Below are positions 41,692 to 50,603 of a stretch of 64,000 nucleotides of DNA, piece after piece. Location of the stretch: positions 3,286,001-3,350,000 of the forward strand of contig NZ_CP045702.1 of assembly GCF_014216315.1 (NCBI RefSeq). Reading direction: 5' to 3'. Source of the stretch: Streptomyces finlayi. GTDB lineage: Bacteria; Actinomycetota; Actinomycetes; Streptomycetales; Streptomycetaceae. Position 1 is the stretch's first letter. Every line of letters begins with the position of its first letter. The notes beneath the pieces were generated by a model. That model was not told the origin of the DNA. It did no database searches and saw only the letters and a list, made by a program, of their open reading frames with translations. The translations under genes and the position numbers were made by a program.

Positions 41692-42642
41692 GTGATCGAA
41701 GAGGTGGAGCGTTGGCTGACCAGGCGTTCCTGGTCGGCCGCCGATCGTCCGCTGGATCGCCTCGCGGCCGCCAGGTCCCGGGACCCCCACCGCGGCAGCA
41801 TCAGCGTCGTCCTGCCCGCCCTCAACGAGGAGGCGACGGTCGGCGCCATCGTGACGACGATCCGGCGCGAGCTCATGGAGCGCGTGCCGCTGATCGACGA
41901 GCTGGTCGTCATCGACTCCGGATCGACGGACGCGACCGGGCGGGTCGCCACGGAGGCGGGAGCCCGGGTGGTCCACCGGGACGCGATCCTGCCCCGAATA
42001 CCCACCCTCCCCGGCAAGGGCGAGGTCCTGTGGCGGTCACTGCTGGTCACGAGCGGCGAGATCGTCTGCTTCATCGACGCCGACCTGAAGGACTTCTCGG
42101 CGGACTTCGTCTCCGGGACCGTCGGCCCGCTCCTCACCGACCCCTCGGTCCAGTTCGTGAAGGCGATGTACGACCGACCGCTGGGAAACACCGCCGGTCA
42201 GGGCGGTCGTGTCACTGAACTGGTCGCACGGCCCCTGCTCAATCTGCACTGGCCGCAGCTGGCCGGCTTCGTCCAGCCGCTCGGCGGCGAGTACGCCGTA
42301 CGGCGCTCCCTGCTGGAGCAGCTGCCCTTCCCCGTCGGCTACGGAGTGGAGCTGGGCCTGCTCATCGACTCGCTGCACCTGGTGGGACTGGACGCCCTGG
42401 CGCAGGTCGACGTCGGCATACGCAAACACCGCAACCAGGACAGTCAGGCGCTGGGCAGGATGGCGGCGACGATCTACCGCACCGCGCAGCTGCGGCTCTC
42501 CCGGGGCCACCTGGTGCGGCCGGTGCTCACGCAGTTCGAGCGGGGCGAGAACGGCTTCGTGCCGTGCACCTCTGCGGTCGATACGGAGGAGCGGCCTCCG
42601 ATGCGGGACGTCGAGGAGTACCTGGTGCGTCGCGCGGCGTAA
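41692..42642 (+). CDS. gpgS: Glucosyl-3-phosphoglycerate synthase (GT81)
   Basis: The 316-residue glycosyltransferase transfers glucose from NDP-glucose to 3-phosphoglycerate, the first step of glucosylglycerate and methylglucose lipopolysaccharide synthesis. The retaining GT-A fold shows VVLPALNEEATVGAIVTT, the DxD-type FIDADLKDFS near residue 125, and VQPLGGEYAVRR. GTG 41692 is preceded by GGGAG. It neighbours the trehalose genes otsA/otsB, another compatible-solute route, which fits stress-responsive solute metabolism. No GpgP phosphatase gene is visible nearby. Confidence 0.9.
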   Translation: MIEEVERWLTRRSWSAADRPLDRLAAARSRDPHRGSISVVLPALNEEATVGAIVTTIRRELMERVPLIDELVVIDSGSTDATGRVATEAGARVVHRDAILPRIPTLPGKGEVLWRSLLVTSGEIVCFIDADLKDFSADFVSGTVGPLLTDPSVQFVKAMYDRPLGNTAGQGGRVTELVARPLLNLHWPQLAGFVQPLGGEYAVRRSLLEQLPFPVGYGVELGLLIDSLHLVGLDALAQVDVGIRKHRNQDSQALGRMAATIYRTAQLRLSRGHLVRPVLTQFERGENGFVPCTSAVDTEERPPMRDVEEYLVRRAA

Positions 42643-42652
42643 TCGGTTCAGT

Positions 42653-42682
42653 CATAAAAGTCCCCTATATTTCACTTTTATG
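42653..42682. repeat. AT-rich inverted repeat between gpgS and otsA
   Basis: CATAAAAGT and ACTTTTATG form a perfect 9-bp inverted repeat with a 12-base spacer. The element is strikingly AT-rich for this genome. It is either an operator or a weak terminator of gpgS. Confidence 0.65.
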
Positions 42683-42874
42683 GCTTTTCCTCGACTGAGG
42701 GTCGCCGTGCGCCGGCTGCCCGGGTACGCCGCTGTCCTGCCCGTCCTCGCCGATACCGGCGGCACCAGCGAGCGGCTGTGGCTCCTCGGCGGCCTCGGGT
42801 TCGCCCTGACCGGGGCCGGGGCGGTCGCCCGCGCGGCGACGCGCGGGCGGGGGCGTGGACGCGACCACGGCTGA
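42680..42874 (+). CDS. Possible small membrane-type ORF
   Basis: A 64-residue ORF starts at the ATG inside the AT-rich repeat. It encodes basic residues (RLRVAVRRLPG), one hydrophobic stretch (LWLLGGLGFALTGAGAVA) and a basic tail. There is no ribosome-binding site and no recognised family. It might be a small single-helix membrane protein or chance; I give it low weight. Confidence 0.35.
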   Translation: MAFPRLRVAVRRLPGYAAVLPVLADTGGTSERLWLLGGLGFALTGAGAVARAATRGRGRGRDHG

Positions 42875-42952
42875 GGGCCCGGAGCACGGGCCCGTCCGGC
42901 CGGAGGCCGTACTCACGTTTGGGGGCTTCCGGAACGGGCTAGGTTCCGGTAC

Positions 42953-44332
42953 ATGGTCTCCGAGCACGCTGCCCAGGTTCTCGTCGCGTCCAACCGCGGC
43001 CCCGTGTCGTACACACAGGGCGAGGACGGCTCACTCACATCGAAACGGGGCGGAGGCGGACTGGTCTCCGGCCTCAGCGCGGTCGACGACAAACTGTGGG
43101 TGTGCGCGGCCCTGAGCGACGGCGACCGCGAGGCGGTCAGGCAGGGCGTCGCCGAAGAGGGCGTACGGATGCTCGACATCGACGCGGATCTCCACGCCGA
43201 CGCGTACAACGGCATCGCGAACTCGGTGCTCTGGTTCGTGCACCACATGCTGTACCAGACACCGCTGGAGCCCGCGTTCGACGCGGAGTTCCGCCGGCAG
43301 TGGGCCGCGTACGAGGCGTACAACCGCGCCTTCGCCGAGGCGCTCGCCGAGGAGGCGGGCGAGGGGGCGGCGGTCCTGGTGCAGGACTACCACCTGGCAC
43401 TGGTGCCGGGGATGCTCCGCGAGCTCCGCGCCGATCTGCGGATCGGACACTTCTCGCACACCCCGTGGGCGCCCGTCGACTACTTCCGCCTGCTGCCCGA
43501 CGACATCGGCGAGCAGCTGCTGCGGGGCATTCTCGGCGCCGACCGCGCGGCGTTCCTCACCCGGCGCTGGGCCGACGCGTTCATCGGCTGCTGTACGGAG
43601 ATCCTCGGCGGCACCGGCCGCACCCGGATCGGGGTGCACGGGCTGGGGGCGGACGCGGACTTCCTGCGCCGCCGCTCGCACGAGGCGGACGTGGACGAGC
43701 GGATGGCGGCCCTGCGGGAAGAGGTGGGCCCGGACCGCCGGACGATCGTACGCGTGGACCGCATGGAGCTCTCGAAGAACATCGTGCGCGGACTCCTCGC
43801 GTACCGGGCCCTGCTTGAGGAGCATCCGGAGTGGCGCGAGCGGGTCGCCCACATCGCGTTCGCCTACCCCTCGCGGCAGGACCTCGCGGTGTACCAGGAG
43901 TACACGGCGGCGGTCCGGACGCTGGCCCAGGAGATCAACGCGCAGTACGGGACGCCTGACTGGACCCCGGTGATCCTGCACGTGAAGGACGACTTCGCCC
44001 GCTCCCTGGCGGCGTACCGACTCGCCGACGTGGCCCTGGTCAACCCGATCCGTGACGGCATGAACCTGGTCGCCAAGGAGGTCCCCGTGGTCTCCGACGA
44101 CGGCTGCGTCCTGGTGCTGTCGCGGGAGGCGGGGGCGTACGAGGAACTGGGCGACGCCTCGATCGTGGTGAACCCGTACGACGTGTCGGCCACGGCGGAG
44201 GCCCTGCACCAGGCGCTGTCGATGCCGCACGACGAGCGGGCCGACCGCACGAAGGCCCTGGCCGCCGCGGCGACGGCGCTGCCGCCGCAGCAGTGGTTCC
44301 TCGACCAGCTAGAGGCGCTGCGCGAGGGCTGA
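42953..44332 (+). CDS. otsA: Trehalose-6-phosphate synthase OtsA
   Basis: The 459-residue GT20 enzyme makes trehalose 6-phosphate from NDP-glucose and glucose 6-phosphate in the cytoplasm. Family features are SNRGPVSY, the GGGGLVSGL loop, VQDYHLALVPGML, HFSHTPWAP and the C-terminal nucleotide-sugar site NPIRDGMNLVAKE. GTG/ATG at 42953 is ATG. Its 3' end overlaps that of the convergent otsB by 24 bases. The pair gives a full two-step trehalose pathway. Confidence 0.95.
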   Translation: MVSEHAAQVLVASNRGPVSYTQGEDGSLTSKRGGGGLVSGLSAVDDKLWVCAALSDGDREAVRQGVAEEGVRMLDIDADLHADAYNGIANSVLWFVHHMLYQTPLEPAFDAEFRRQWAAYEAYNRAFAEALAEEAGEGAAVLVQDYHLALVPGMLRELRADLRIGHFSHTPWAPVDYFRLLPDDIGEQLLRGILGADRAAFLTRRWADAFIGCCTEILGGTGRTRIGVHGLGADADFLRRRSHEADVDERMAALREEVGPDRRTIVRVDRMELSKNIVRGLLAYRALLEEHPEWRERVAHIAFAYPSRQDLAVYQEYTAAVRTLAQEINAQYGTPDWTPVILHVKDDFARSLAAYRLADVALVNPIRDGMNLVAKEVPVVSDDGCVLVLSREAGAYEELGDASIVVNPYDVSATAEALHQALSMPHDERADRTKALAAAATALPPQQWFLDQLEALREG

Positions 44333-45160
44333 CAGGAACGCGACGACGTCGGCGGGCCCCGGCAGCAACAGGTCGGCCCGCTCGGCCAGTTCGGGCACCT
44401 CCGCGCTGCCGCTGCAGACCAGCAGGCCCGGGACGCCGTCAGGGCCCTCGGTGCGGAGCGTCTCCACGGCGGCGTAGGCGGCGAGGTCACCGAGGTCGTC
44501 ACCGGCGTACAGCACGGACTCGGCGTCCGTCTCGCGTACGTACTCGGCGAGTGCGACGCCCTTGTCCATGCCGGGCGGGCGCAGTTCCAGTACCAGGCGG
44601 CCGGGTTCGACGATCAGCCCGTGTTCGGCCGCGAGCCGTCCGAGGGGCTCGCGCAGCGCGTCGAAGAGGGCCTGCGGGTCGTCGGCCCGGCGGGTGTGCA
44701 CGGCGACGGCCTGCCCTTTCTCCTCCACCCAACTGCCGTGCCTGGTGTCCAGCTCGTGGAGCAGGCCGGGCAGTTCGGCGCGCACGGCGGCGATGCCGGG
44801 GTGCGGGGCGGGGGCGTGCACGGTGCCGGAGACGGCGTCCCAGCGTTCGGCGCCGTAATGGCCGAGGACGACGAGGTGATCGAGTCCGGGCACGCCCGCG
44901 AAGCCGCCGTACCGCACGGCGACGTCGGCCGGGCGGCCGGTGATCACGGCGACGGACGCGACGCGTGGCGCGAGCGCGGCGAGCGCGGGGACGGCGCCGG
45001 GGTGGGCGCGGGCCTGTTCCGGGTCGGGGACGATATCGGCTAGCGTGCCGTCGAAATCGAGCGCGACCACGGCTCGGTCGGGCCGGGCGAGAATGGCCGC
45101 GAGGCCTTCTCGGCCGACCAGGGTGGTCGGGGTCGGCAGGTGATCGGGGTGACTGCCCAT
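44309..45160 (-). CDS. otsB: Trehalose-6-phosphate phosphatase OtsB
   Basis: The 283-residue HAD phosphatase removes phosphate from trehalose 6-phosphate. Motif I VALDFDGTLADIV is near residue 33 and motif IV is LYAGDDLGDLAA. The K of motif III lies in MDKGVALAEYV. It is on the opposite strand to otsA, with the two genes meeting tail to tail and overlapping by 24 bases. Antisense coupling between the two transcripts is possible. Confidence 0.94.
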   Translation of the reverse strand: MGSHPDHLPTPTTLVGREGLAAILARPDRAVVALDFDGTLADIVPDPEQARAHPGAVPALAALAPRVASVAVITGRPADVAVRYGGFAGVPGLDHLVVLGHYGAERWDAVSGTVHAPAPHPGIAAVRAELPGLLHELDTRHGSWVEEKGQAVAVHTRRADDPQALFDALREPLGRLAAEHGLIVEPGRLVLELRPPGMDKGVALAEYVRETDAESVLYAGDDLGDLAAYAAVETLRTEGPDGVPGLLVCSGSAEVPELAERADLLLPGPADVVAFLSALAQRL

Positions 45161-45327
45161 GGTCCGACCCTATAGCGACGCGCCTGTTCCCGGGGCCCGG
45201 CCCGCAACCCCTGGTCCTCGAATGCCGGGCAGGCTTGACATGACCGCTGCCGCGACACCCCCGGCCCGCCCGGCGTTTGAGAGTCGGGGGTCGAGGACCG
45301 GGTCGAAGCCCCGCGACAGCCGACCCG

Positions 45328-45564
45328 TCAGCGACGGTTCCGGCGGGCCGCGCGCACCGCTCGCAGGCGGTTCACCGTGACCGGGTCCTCCGCCAGCGCC
45401 CGTACGTCGTCGATCAGCGCGTTCAGCAGCTGGTAGTAGCGGACCGGCGACATCCCGAGCTCTTCGCGGATCGCCCGTTCCTTCGCCCCCGGCCCCGGCC
45501 AGGAGCGCCGCTCCAGGGAGAGCAGAGCTCGGTCCCGGTCGGAGAGCGGGGAGGCGTCGGTCAT
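45328..45564 (-). CDS. DUF3263 protein
   Basis: The 78-residue protein contains LSDRDRALLSLERRSWPGPG and GMSPVRYYQLLNALIDD, the hallmark of DUF3263, a small helical domain of actinobacteria with a possible helix-turn-helix. Function unknown. ATG 45564 overlaps the stop codon of the TnpB remnant, with ATGA shared, and the IS hairpin sits 10-30 bases upstream, so the element inserted exactly in front of this gene and may supply or alter its expression. Confidence 0.88.
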   Translation of the reverse strand: MTDASPLSDRDRALLSLERRSWPGPGAKERAIREELGMSPVRYYQLLNALIDDVRALAEDPVTVNRLRAVRAARRNRR

Positions 45565-46100
45565 GTGACTTCCTCCCCCTCGTGAACGAGGGGGATTCCC
45601 CACTTCGCAGTGAGGGTTTCCTGCTTCTCAGCAGGTTGCCCCGTCCGGAAGGACTCCCGTTGAGGTCTTACACCCGCTCCACAGGCTGTAACCGCCAGTC
45701 CGGCGGACAGAATGTTGCGTGCCGCGTTCACATCGCGGTCATGCGTGGTGCCGCAGTCGCACGTCCACGCGCGGACGTTCAACGGCAGTTTCTCTCGGAC
45801 GGTGCCGCATGCGGAGCACACACGGTAACTGAACGCCGACCTGGTGTACTCGGCGGAACGGCGAGTCTTCTTCTTCGACTTGAACCGGGGATACTTCGCT
45901 CGGCCCTCGAAGAAGTTCGAGAACGCCCCTTGCAGATGCCACAGCGTCTGCTGACGCTGGAACCACGCCACTGTCCGGGCTTCCGACGCCAGGTTGTAGA
46001 CCTTGCGCACACACCCGAACGTGCGCGACAGCTCCGCTGCCTGCTCGTTCGTGGGGGCGAAGCGGTTCTTGAACGCCCGCTTCACCAGCTCGGTCTTCAC
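45561..46100 (-). pseudogene. tnpB: Internally deleted TnpB (RNA-guided nuclease relative)
   Basis: The ORF has 179 codons, where TnpB usually has about 370-420. The N-terminus (VKRAFKNRFAPTNEQAAELS, then CVRKVYNLASEART) is typical. After FQRQQT it jumps to LWHLQGAFSNFFEGRAKYPR, and after AEYTRSAF it jumps again to VCSACGTVREKLPLNV and the zinc-finger plus RuvC-III segment HDRDVNAARNIL. Thus the RuvC-I and RuvC-II parts and most of the WED/REC region are lost while the frame stays open. It cannot cut DNA. It is either a decaying relic or kept for another use. Confidence 0.8.
45575..45594. repeat. Terminal hairpin of the IS200/605-type element
   Basis: CCCCCTCGT and ACGAGGGGG form a perfect 9-bp stem with a two-base centre. 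In intact elements such a hairpin marks the right end and the 3' part of the omega RNA. Confidence 0.72.
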
Positions 46101-46220
46101 CTCTCACAAGTTATCAGGTCTGTTCGTAACGATCGAACGGTCAGAATGGGTACGCACCGGGACTCCGCCGCTTCGCGGCTCCGGACCTCCATGAACTGTG
46201 ACGTTCTGGCACTGCATGCA

Positions 46221-46290
46221 AAAGGTGCCCCGCGGCCTGCGACGATCCGGCTTACTGAGGACTGGATCATGAGCGGGTGGGGGCACCTTT
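46221..46290. repeat. Inverted repeat flanking a 48-base spacer
   Basis: AAAGGTGCCCC (46221-46231) and GGGGCACCTTT (46280-46290) are perfect 11-base inverted copies, with TGCA further out on both sides. They lie just upstream of the IS1380 remnant and may be part of its end. Confidence 0.6.
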
Positions 46291-46363
46291 CACGTGCAGG
46301 GTGGCAAGTGGGCACGCGGTCTGGCGATGTCGGGGGGCCGGGAAGGGACAGGTCGGGCATGTG

Positions 46364-46816
46364 GGCGGGGCGCATCTGCGGCTGCCGGCGGAGCGCACGG
46401 GCCTGACCTGGGAACTGTCGGCGGCGCTGACCCGGCCGGGGTTCGTGCCGCTGTGCAAGCAGGAGGCGCGTCACCAGACCTTCGCGACCGACCACCAACG
46501 CGGGCGGATCGCCCATCTCGATGGCCGGCACCGCAGACGCGCCCGGGTCGAGCCCAAGGTCCGCGATCAGAAGGCATCCGGGATCGGCCTGCTGCCCTCG
46601 CGCGAGCTGAAACTCCCCGGCACCTGGCCCTGGGCCACGGCGGCCATCCTCGCCTTCGAACGGATCCTCGTACGACAGCCGACGCGCTCCCCTGACCGAA
46701 ACCGTCCCCGGACAGGGATCAACACGACACCACGGACGCAAGACCAACCGGACGTCGCCGTGAAACGACGAGGCGGGGCATGCACGGCAGGTAAATTACT
46801 GCCGCCCAGCAGGTAA
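46364..46816 (+). pseudogene. IS1380-type transposase remnant
   Basis: The frame reads GGAHLRLPAERTGLTWELSA, then LTRPGFVPL, matching the N-terminal part of IS1380 transposases. It then passes directly to LDGRHRRRARVEPKVRDQKA and GIGLLPSRE, which resembles the C-terminal part. The catalytic core between, hundreds of codons long, is missing. The boundary at both ends is uncertain, and the last 40 codons have no clear likeness. The 830-base stretch 46107-46936 is therefore decayed mobile DNA. Confidence 0.6.
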
Positions 46817-46936
46817 AGTCCGACCGTCTTCTTGAAGAGAGAACATCTGTAAGTGTCGGCTTCCGGCCTGCGGTCATCTGATCGCGCCAGTCAGCTGGGC
46901 CGTGCGCGAGGATGTTGAGTTGCCTGGAGCCGTGAA

Positions 46937-49012
46937 GTGTCAGTACCACCCTTGCCCGCCTGGATTCGCACCGCAGCGGCACGCTTCTTCCTACCGACGG
47001 TGCTCGCCCTGTCATTCGCCGTGCAGGCAGTAGGTGCCCTCCTCGCCAGCGTTCCCCTGCTCATGGCCTCGACCGTTGTCGGGCTGGCGACGGACATCGC
47101 CCTGCACCGGTGGCAGCGCAACACGGCCACTGCCCTCGGGAAGCTGCACGCGACCGTACTCGTGCGCCAAGCCGTCCGGGACCTTCTGCTGGTGGCCGGC
47201 CTGATCCACATCGTGGGACAGGACCACGAGACGAAATACCTGGGTCTCGTCTGCGGTCTGCTGCTCTTCTACGCCCTGCATTCCGCATGCCGGGCGCTTG
47301 CGATCCTCGTACACCGCACCCGCACCCTGCCCGTGGTGTCCCGGAACATCGACGCCTCGCCACTGCTGCTGAGCCCCGCTCCCCCGGCGCTGCTGATGCG
47401 TAGCTCCGGGCAGCGGCTCCTCATGTTCGGTCTGCCCTCGACGGCCGGGCTGCTGACCACCGCGGCGACCGGTTCGGCCCGGTGGGCCGCCGCGGGAATC
47501 GCCCTGTCCGCTGCCGTCGCGGTGGTAGCCATCGGCATGCTGCTGCTGCGGTTGCTGCCGGGGCGCCGGCCGGTGACGAGCGAGCAGGCGCTGGAGTGGT
47601 TCGAGGCCTGGCTCGCGGAGTACCAGCCGACGGTGGGCATGTACTTCTCCGGCGCCGCGAGCTCGGCCTATCAGGCGAACATGTGGCTGGGGCCGCTGGC
47701 CCAGCTGGAGGGTCGTCCGCTGATCGTGCTGCGTGAGCGCTTCATGGTGAGGAAGATCGCGTCGACCGACATCCCGATCGTGTGTCTGCCGAAGGTCGCC
47801 GACCTGATGAGGCTGGAGCACTCGACACTGAAGATGCTGATCCACCCGTCGAACTCGGGGAAGACCTCGCAGGTGCTACGGATCCCCACCATCAAGCACG
47901 CGTTCGTCAACCACGGCGAGAGCGACAAGCTGTCCAGCTGCAATCCGTACGCGAAGGCGTACGACAACGTGTGGGTGGCCGGTCCCGCGGGGCGCCAGCG
48001 GTACGCCCTGGCGGACGTGGGTATCGACGACAGGGACGTCACCGAGATCGGACGCCCGCAACTGGACGCGATCGAGCCGTACACCGGTGCGCCCGCGGGC
48101 CCGTACACCACGGTGCTCTACGCCCCCACCTGGGAAGGGTGGGACGGCAACCCGGGCAACACCTCGATCATCGAGGCCGGTGAGAACATCGTCCGCTCCC
48201 TCCTGGCTGATCCCGGGGTCCGGCTCCTGTACAAGCCGCACCCGCTGACCGGCTCGGTCGATCCCCGGGCGGGAGCCGCGAACGCCCGGATCCAGGAGAT
48301 GATCCCCGCCGCGAACGCCCTGCGTGCCGCTGCACACCCCGATGAGAGGCCCGCGCCCTCCGCAGCGGCGGAACTGGCCTACCGGACCGCCGAACTCGTC
48401 CGACTGACCACGTCCTCGTTCCGGGCGAGCGCGGACGTCGCGGAGCGGATGCTGCTCCAGACGGTCCCCGAACCCGGTCGGGCGGCGGCCGTGGCCACCG
48501 CGACCACCGCCTGGGAGGCCGCGTACTGGGCTTCGTTCCCCGCATGGGAGCACCGAGTCGTCGTCGGGGCGCAGCCGACCGTCTACGCCTGCTTCAACGT
48601 GGCCGACCTGCTGGTCAGTGATGTATCCAGCGTCATCTCCGACTATCTGGCGAGCGAGAAGCCCTACGCCGTCGCCAACACCAGCGGCCTTCCTGAGCAG
48701 GACTTCCGCGACACCTTTCCGACTGTCCGGGCAGGCGCCGTCCTCGCGCCGGACGCCTCCGGCATACCGGCCCTCCTGGAGTCCGTGCGCCACCCCGAGA
48801 AGGACGTCTACGCCGAGGCACGCAGCGAGCTCAAGCTGCACCTGCTGGGCCCCTCCGACCCGCCGTCCGTCGTCCGCCTCAACGAGGCTGCCCGTGCGCT
48901 GTGCGCGGCGGCCGACGAACACTGGGCGGGTATGGCGGTGCGATCGCTCTCAGCAATCCCGAGACAGCTGGACGCCGGATCGACGCTGGACAGCAAGCAC
49001 GTCAGGAACTGA
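46937..49012 (+). CDS. CDP-glycerol glycerophosphotransferase-like protein with membrane region
   Basis: This 691-residue protein has four to six hydrophobic segments (residues 15-200) and a C-terminal TagB/TagF-like domain. The segment HGESDKLSSCNPYAKAYDNV (near residue 330), followed by APTWEGWDG and YKPHPLTG, is typical of CDP-glycerol transferases, which polymerise or prime glycerol-phosphate chains of teichoic acids. GTG 46937 is used. An insertion sequence remnant precedes it and no other teichoic-acid genes are nearby, so it acts on its own here or serves genes elsewhere. It was possibly gained by transfer. Confidence 0.84.
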   Translation: MSVPPLPAWIRTAAARFFLPTVLALSFAVQAVGALLASVPLLMASTVVGLATDIALHRWQRNTATALGKLHATVLVRQAVRDLLLVAGLIHIVGQDHETKYLGLVCGLLLFYALHSACRALAILVHRTRTLPVVSRNIDASPLLLSPAPPALLMRSSGQRLLMFGLPSTAGLLTTAATGSARWAAAGIALSAAVAVVAIGMLLLRLLPGRRPVTSEQALEWFEAWLAEYQPTVGMYFSGAASSAYQANMWLGPLAQLEGRPLIVLRERFMVRKIASTDIPIVCLPKVADLMRLEHSTLKMLIHPSNSGKTSQVLRIPTIKHAFVNHGESDKLSSCNPYAKAYDNVWVAGPAGRQRYALADVGIDDRDVTEIGRPQLDAIEPYTGAPAGPYTTVLYAPTWEGWDGNPGNTSIIEAGENIVRSLLADPGVRLLYKPHPLTGSVDPRAGAANARIQEMIPAANALRAAAHPDERPAPSAAAELAYRTAELVRLTTSSFRASADVAERMLLQTVPEPGRAAAVATATTAWEAAYWASFPAWEHRVVVGAQPTVYACFNVADLLVSDVSSVISDYLASEKPYAVANTSGLPEQDFRDTFPTVRAGAVLAPDASGIPALLESVRHPEKDVYAEARSELKLHLLGPSDPPSVVRLNEAARALCAAADEHWAGMAVRSLSAIPRQLDAGSTLDSKHVRN

Positions 49013-49180
49013 AAGGTCCGTACGCCTAGCCTGGCCGCTTACTTCGCTCATGACCGGCGACGCCCGCCCCTGTCGGCTCACCCTCCCGGTGAGGCGCCGG
49101 CCTGAGCTGGTGCGGGAAGGAACGGACGTGTCGGTCCTGATCGGCCGCACGGACAACCGCGCCACCCCACGTATCAACGG

Positions 49181-50464
49181 CTACTCCGCCTGCTCGGCCT
49201 GCGTCGCCTTCTTCGCTATCTCGGCGAGCACGGCCGACGGGTTGCCGCCCGGCTCCACCGCCGTGCCGATGCTCGCCTTGATCGCCTCGCTCGCCTGCGC
49301 CCAGGACGTCTTGGCGAAGGGGTAGAACTGCGAGTTCGGCAGCGCGGCCAGGAACTCCCGCAGCGGCTTGTGCCGGGCGTCCGTCTCCATCTCCGCCGAG
49401 GCGCTGTCCGTGACGGGCAGCATGTCGTACTCGTCCGCGAACGCGAGCACGTTCTCGTCGTTGTACGCGAAGTCGAAGAACTTCCCGATCTCCGCACGGT
49501 GCTTGTTCTGCTTGAAGCCCATCATCCAGTCGGCGACGCCCATGGAACCCCTGGTCGGCCCGTCGACGCCGGGCAGCGGCACCATGCCGACGTCTATCCC
49601 CTCCTTCTCGGCGTCCGCCATCAGCGTCGGGTGCCCGTTGAGCATCCCGACCTGCCCCCGGGTGAACGCGTCGAACGCCTTGGCACGGTCGAGCTTGCCC
49701 GGCGCGACGGGCCCGGTGAGCCCCTTGCCGACGAGGTTGTCCCTCAGCCAGGTGAGCGTGGCGATGTTCTGCGGGGAGTCGATGTCGTACGAGCCGACGT
49801 CGTCCGTGTAGCCGCCCCCGCCGCTGAGCAGCCACATCATGGTCTCGGCCTGGGACTCCTCCGGCCCGAGGGGCAGGGCGAAGGGGTAGCGGACGCCACG
49901 CTCCTTGAGCCGGGCGGCGCCGCTCTGGATGTCGTCCCAGGTCCTGGGCGCGTCGAGGCCCGCGTCGCCGAAGAGCTTCTTGTTGTAGAAGAGCAGGCGG
50001 GTGCTCGCGATGAACGGCAGTCCGAACTGCTCGCCGTTGACCTTGCCGGCGTCGCTCAGCGAGGGCAGGAAGTTGGCCTGCGTGCGGATGGCGAGCATCT
50101 CGTCGACCGTGTAGAGCTTGTCCTTCTTCGCGTAGTCGGCGTACGCGCCGATCTGGGCGATGTCCGGGGCCTTGTTCTGCTCCACCATCTCGGAGACCTC
50201 GCGGTCGACGTCCTTCCACGCGTAGACGTGGACGTCGACCTTGATGCCGGGATGGGCGGCCTCGAAGCTCCGGGCGAGGTTGTTCCAGTAGGTCTCGGAC
50301 GTGTTCGCCGCGCCGGTGCCGTAATCGGCCGCCACGAACTTCAGGGTGACGTCACCGGAATCACCGCCGCCGCCGCACCCCGACAACGTCGCCGTCAGAC
50401 CAAGCGCGGCCACCGCCGCCGTCACACCCAAAAAGCGCCGCTGCACGGCCTCGCCCATCCTCAT
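49181..50464 (-). CDS. Sugar ABC-transporter substrate-binding lipoprotein
   Basis: The 427-residue protein has a lipoprotein signal peptide with lipobox LSGC near residue 30, followed by Gly-rich spacer. The mature part is a family 1 extracellular solute-binding protein: WNNLARSFEAAHPGIKVDV, APDIAQIGAYADYAKK and RTWDDIQSGAARLKER. ATG/GTG 50464 starts MRMGEAV; ATG 50458 is possible. No permease or ATPase gene is present, so it must work with a distant transporter. It is divergent from nagK and shares a DasR-type site, which suggests an amino-sugar or chito-oligosaccharide ligand. Confidence 0.88.
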   Translation of the reverse strand: MRMGEAVQRRFLGVTAAVAALGLTATLSGCGGGGDSGDVTLKFVAADYGTGAANTSETYWNNLARSFEAAHPGIKVDVHVYAWKDVDREVSEMVEQNKAPDIAQIGAYADYAKKDKLYTVDEMLAIRTQANFLPSLSDAGKVNGEQFGLPFIASTRLLFYNKKLFGDAGLDAPRTWDDIQSGAARLKERGVRYPFALPLGPEESQAETMMWLLSGGGGYTDDVGSYDIDSPQNIATLTWLRDNLVGKGLTGPVAPGKLDRAKAFDAFTRGQVGMLNGHPTLMADAEKEGIDVGMVPLPGVDGPTRGSMGVADWMMGFKQNKHRAEIGKFFDFAYNDENVLAFADEYDMLPVTDSASAEMETDARHKPLREFLAALPNSQFYPFAKTSWAQASEAIKASIGTAVEPGGNPSAVLAEIAKKATQAEQAE

Positions 50465-50603
50465 CGAATACTTCGCTCACGTGACCCCTGCCGAAAGGGT
50501 GATTTTCCCCCACGTTCACGTAGGAGGTCTACACCACAGCAGTCTCGCTTCGGCAACGTATGACAGGGGTCCGGTTTTGTATGGAGCCTCAACAAACCGC
50601 GAT

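Larger units (their letters stand above)
45561..46107 (-). mobile_element. IS200/IS605-family remnant (TnpB part only)
   Basis: A tnpB-like ORF with internal deletions and a terminal hairpin at 45575-45594 mark the end of an IS200/605-type element. No tnpA (HUH transposase) remains. The left boundary is not clear; it lies beyond 46100. The element abuts the DUF3263 gene. Confidence 0.72.

Noticed and set aside
46290..46695. Open frame rich in Gly/Ala/Arg overlapping the IS1380 remnant
   Set aside because: It is the neighbouring frame of the transposase relic and has no transposase similarity.
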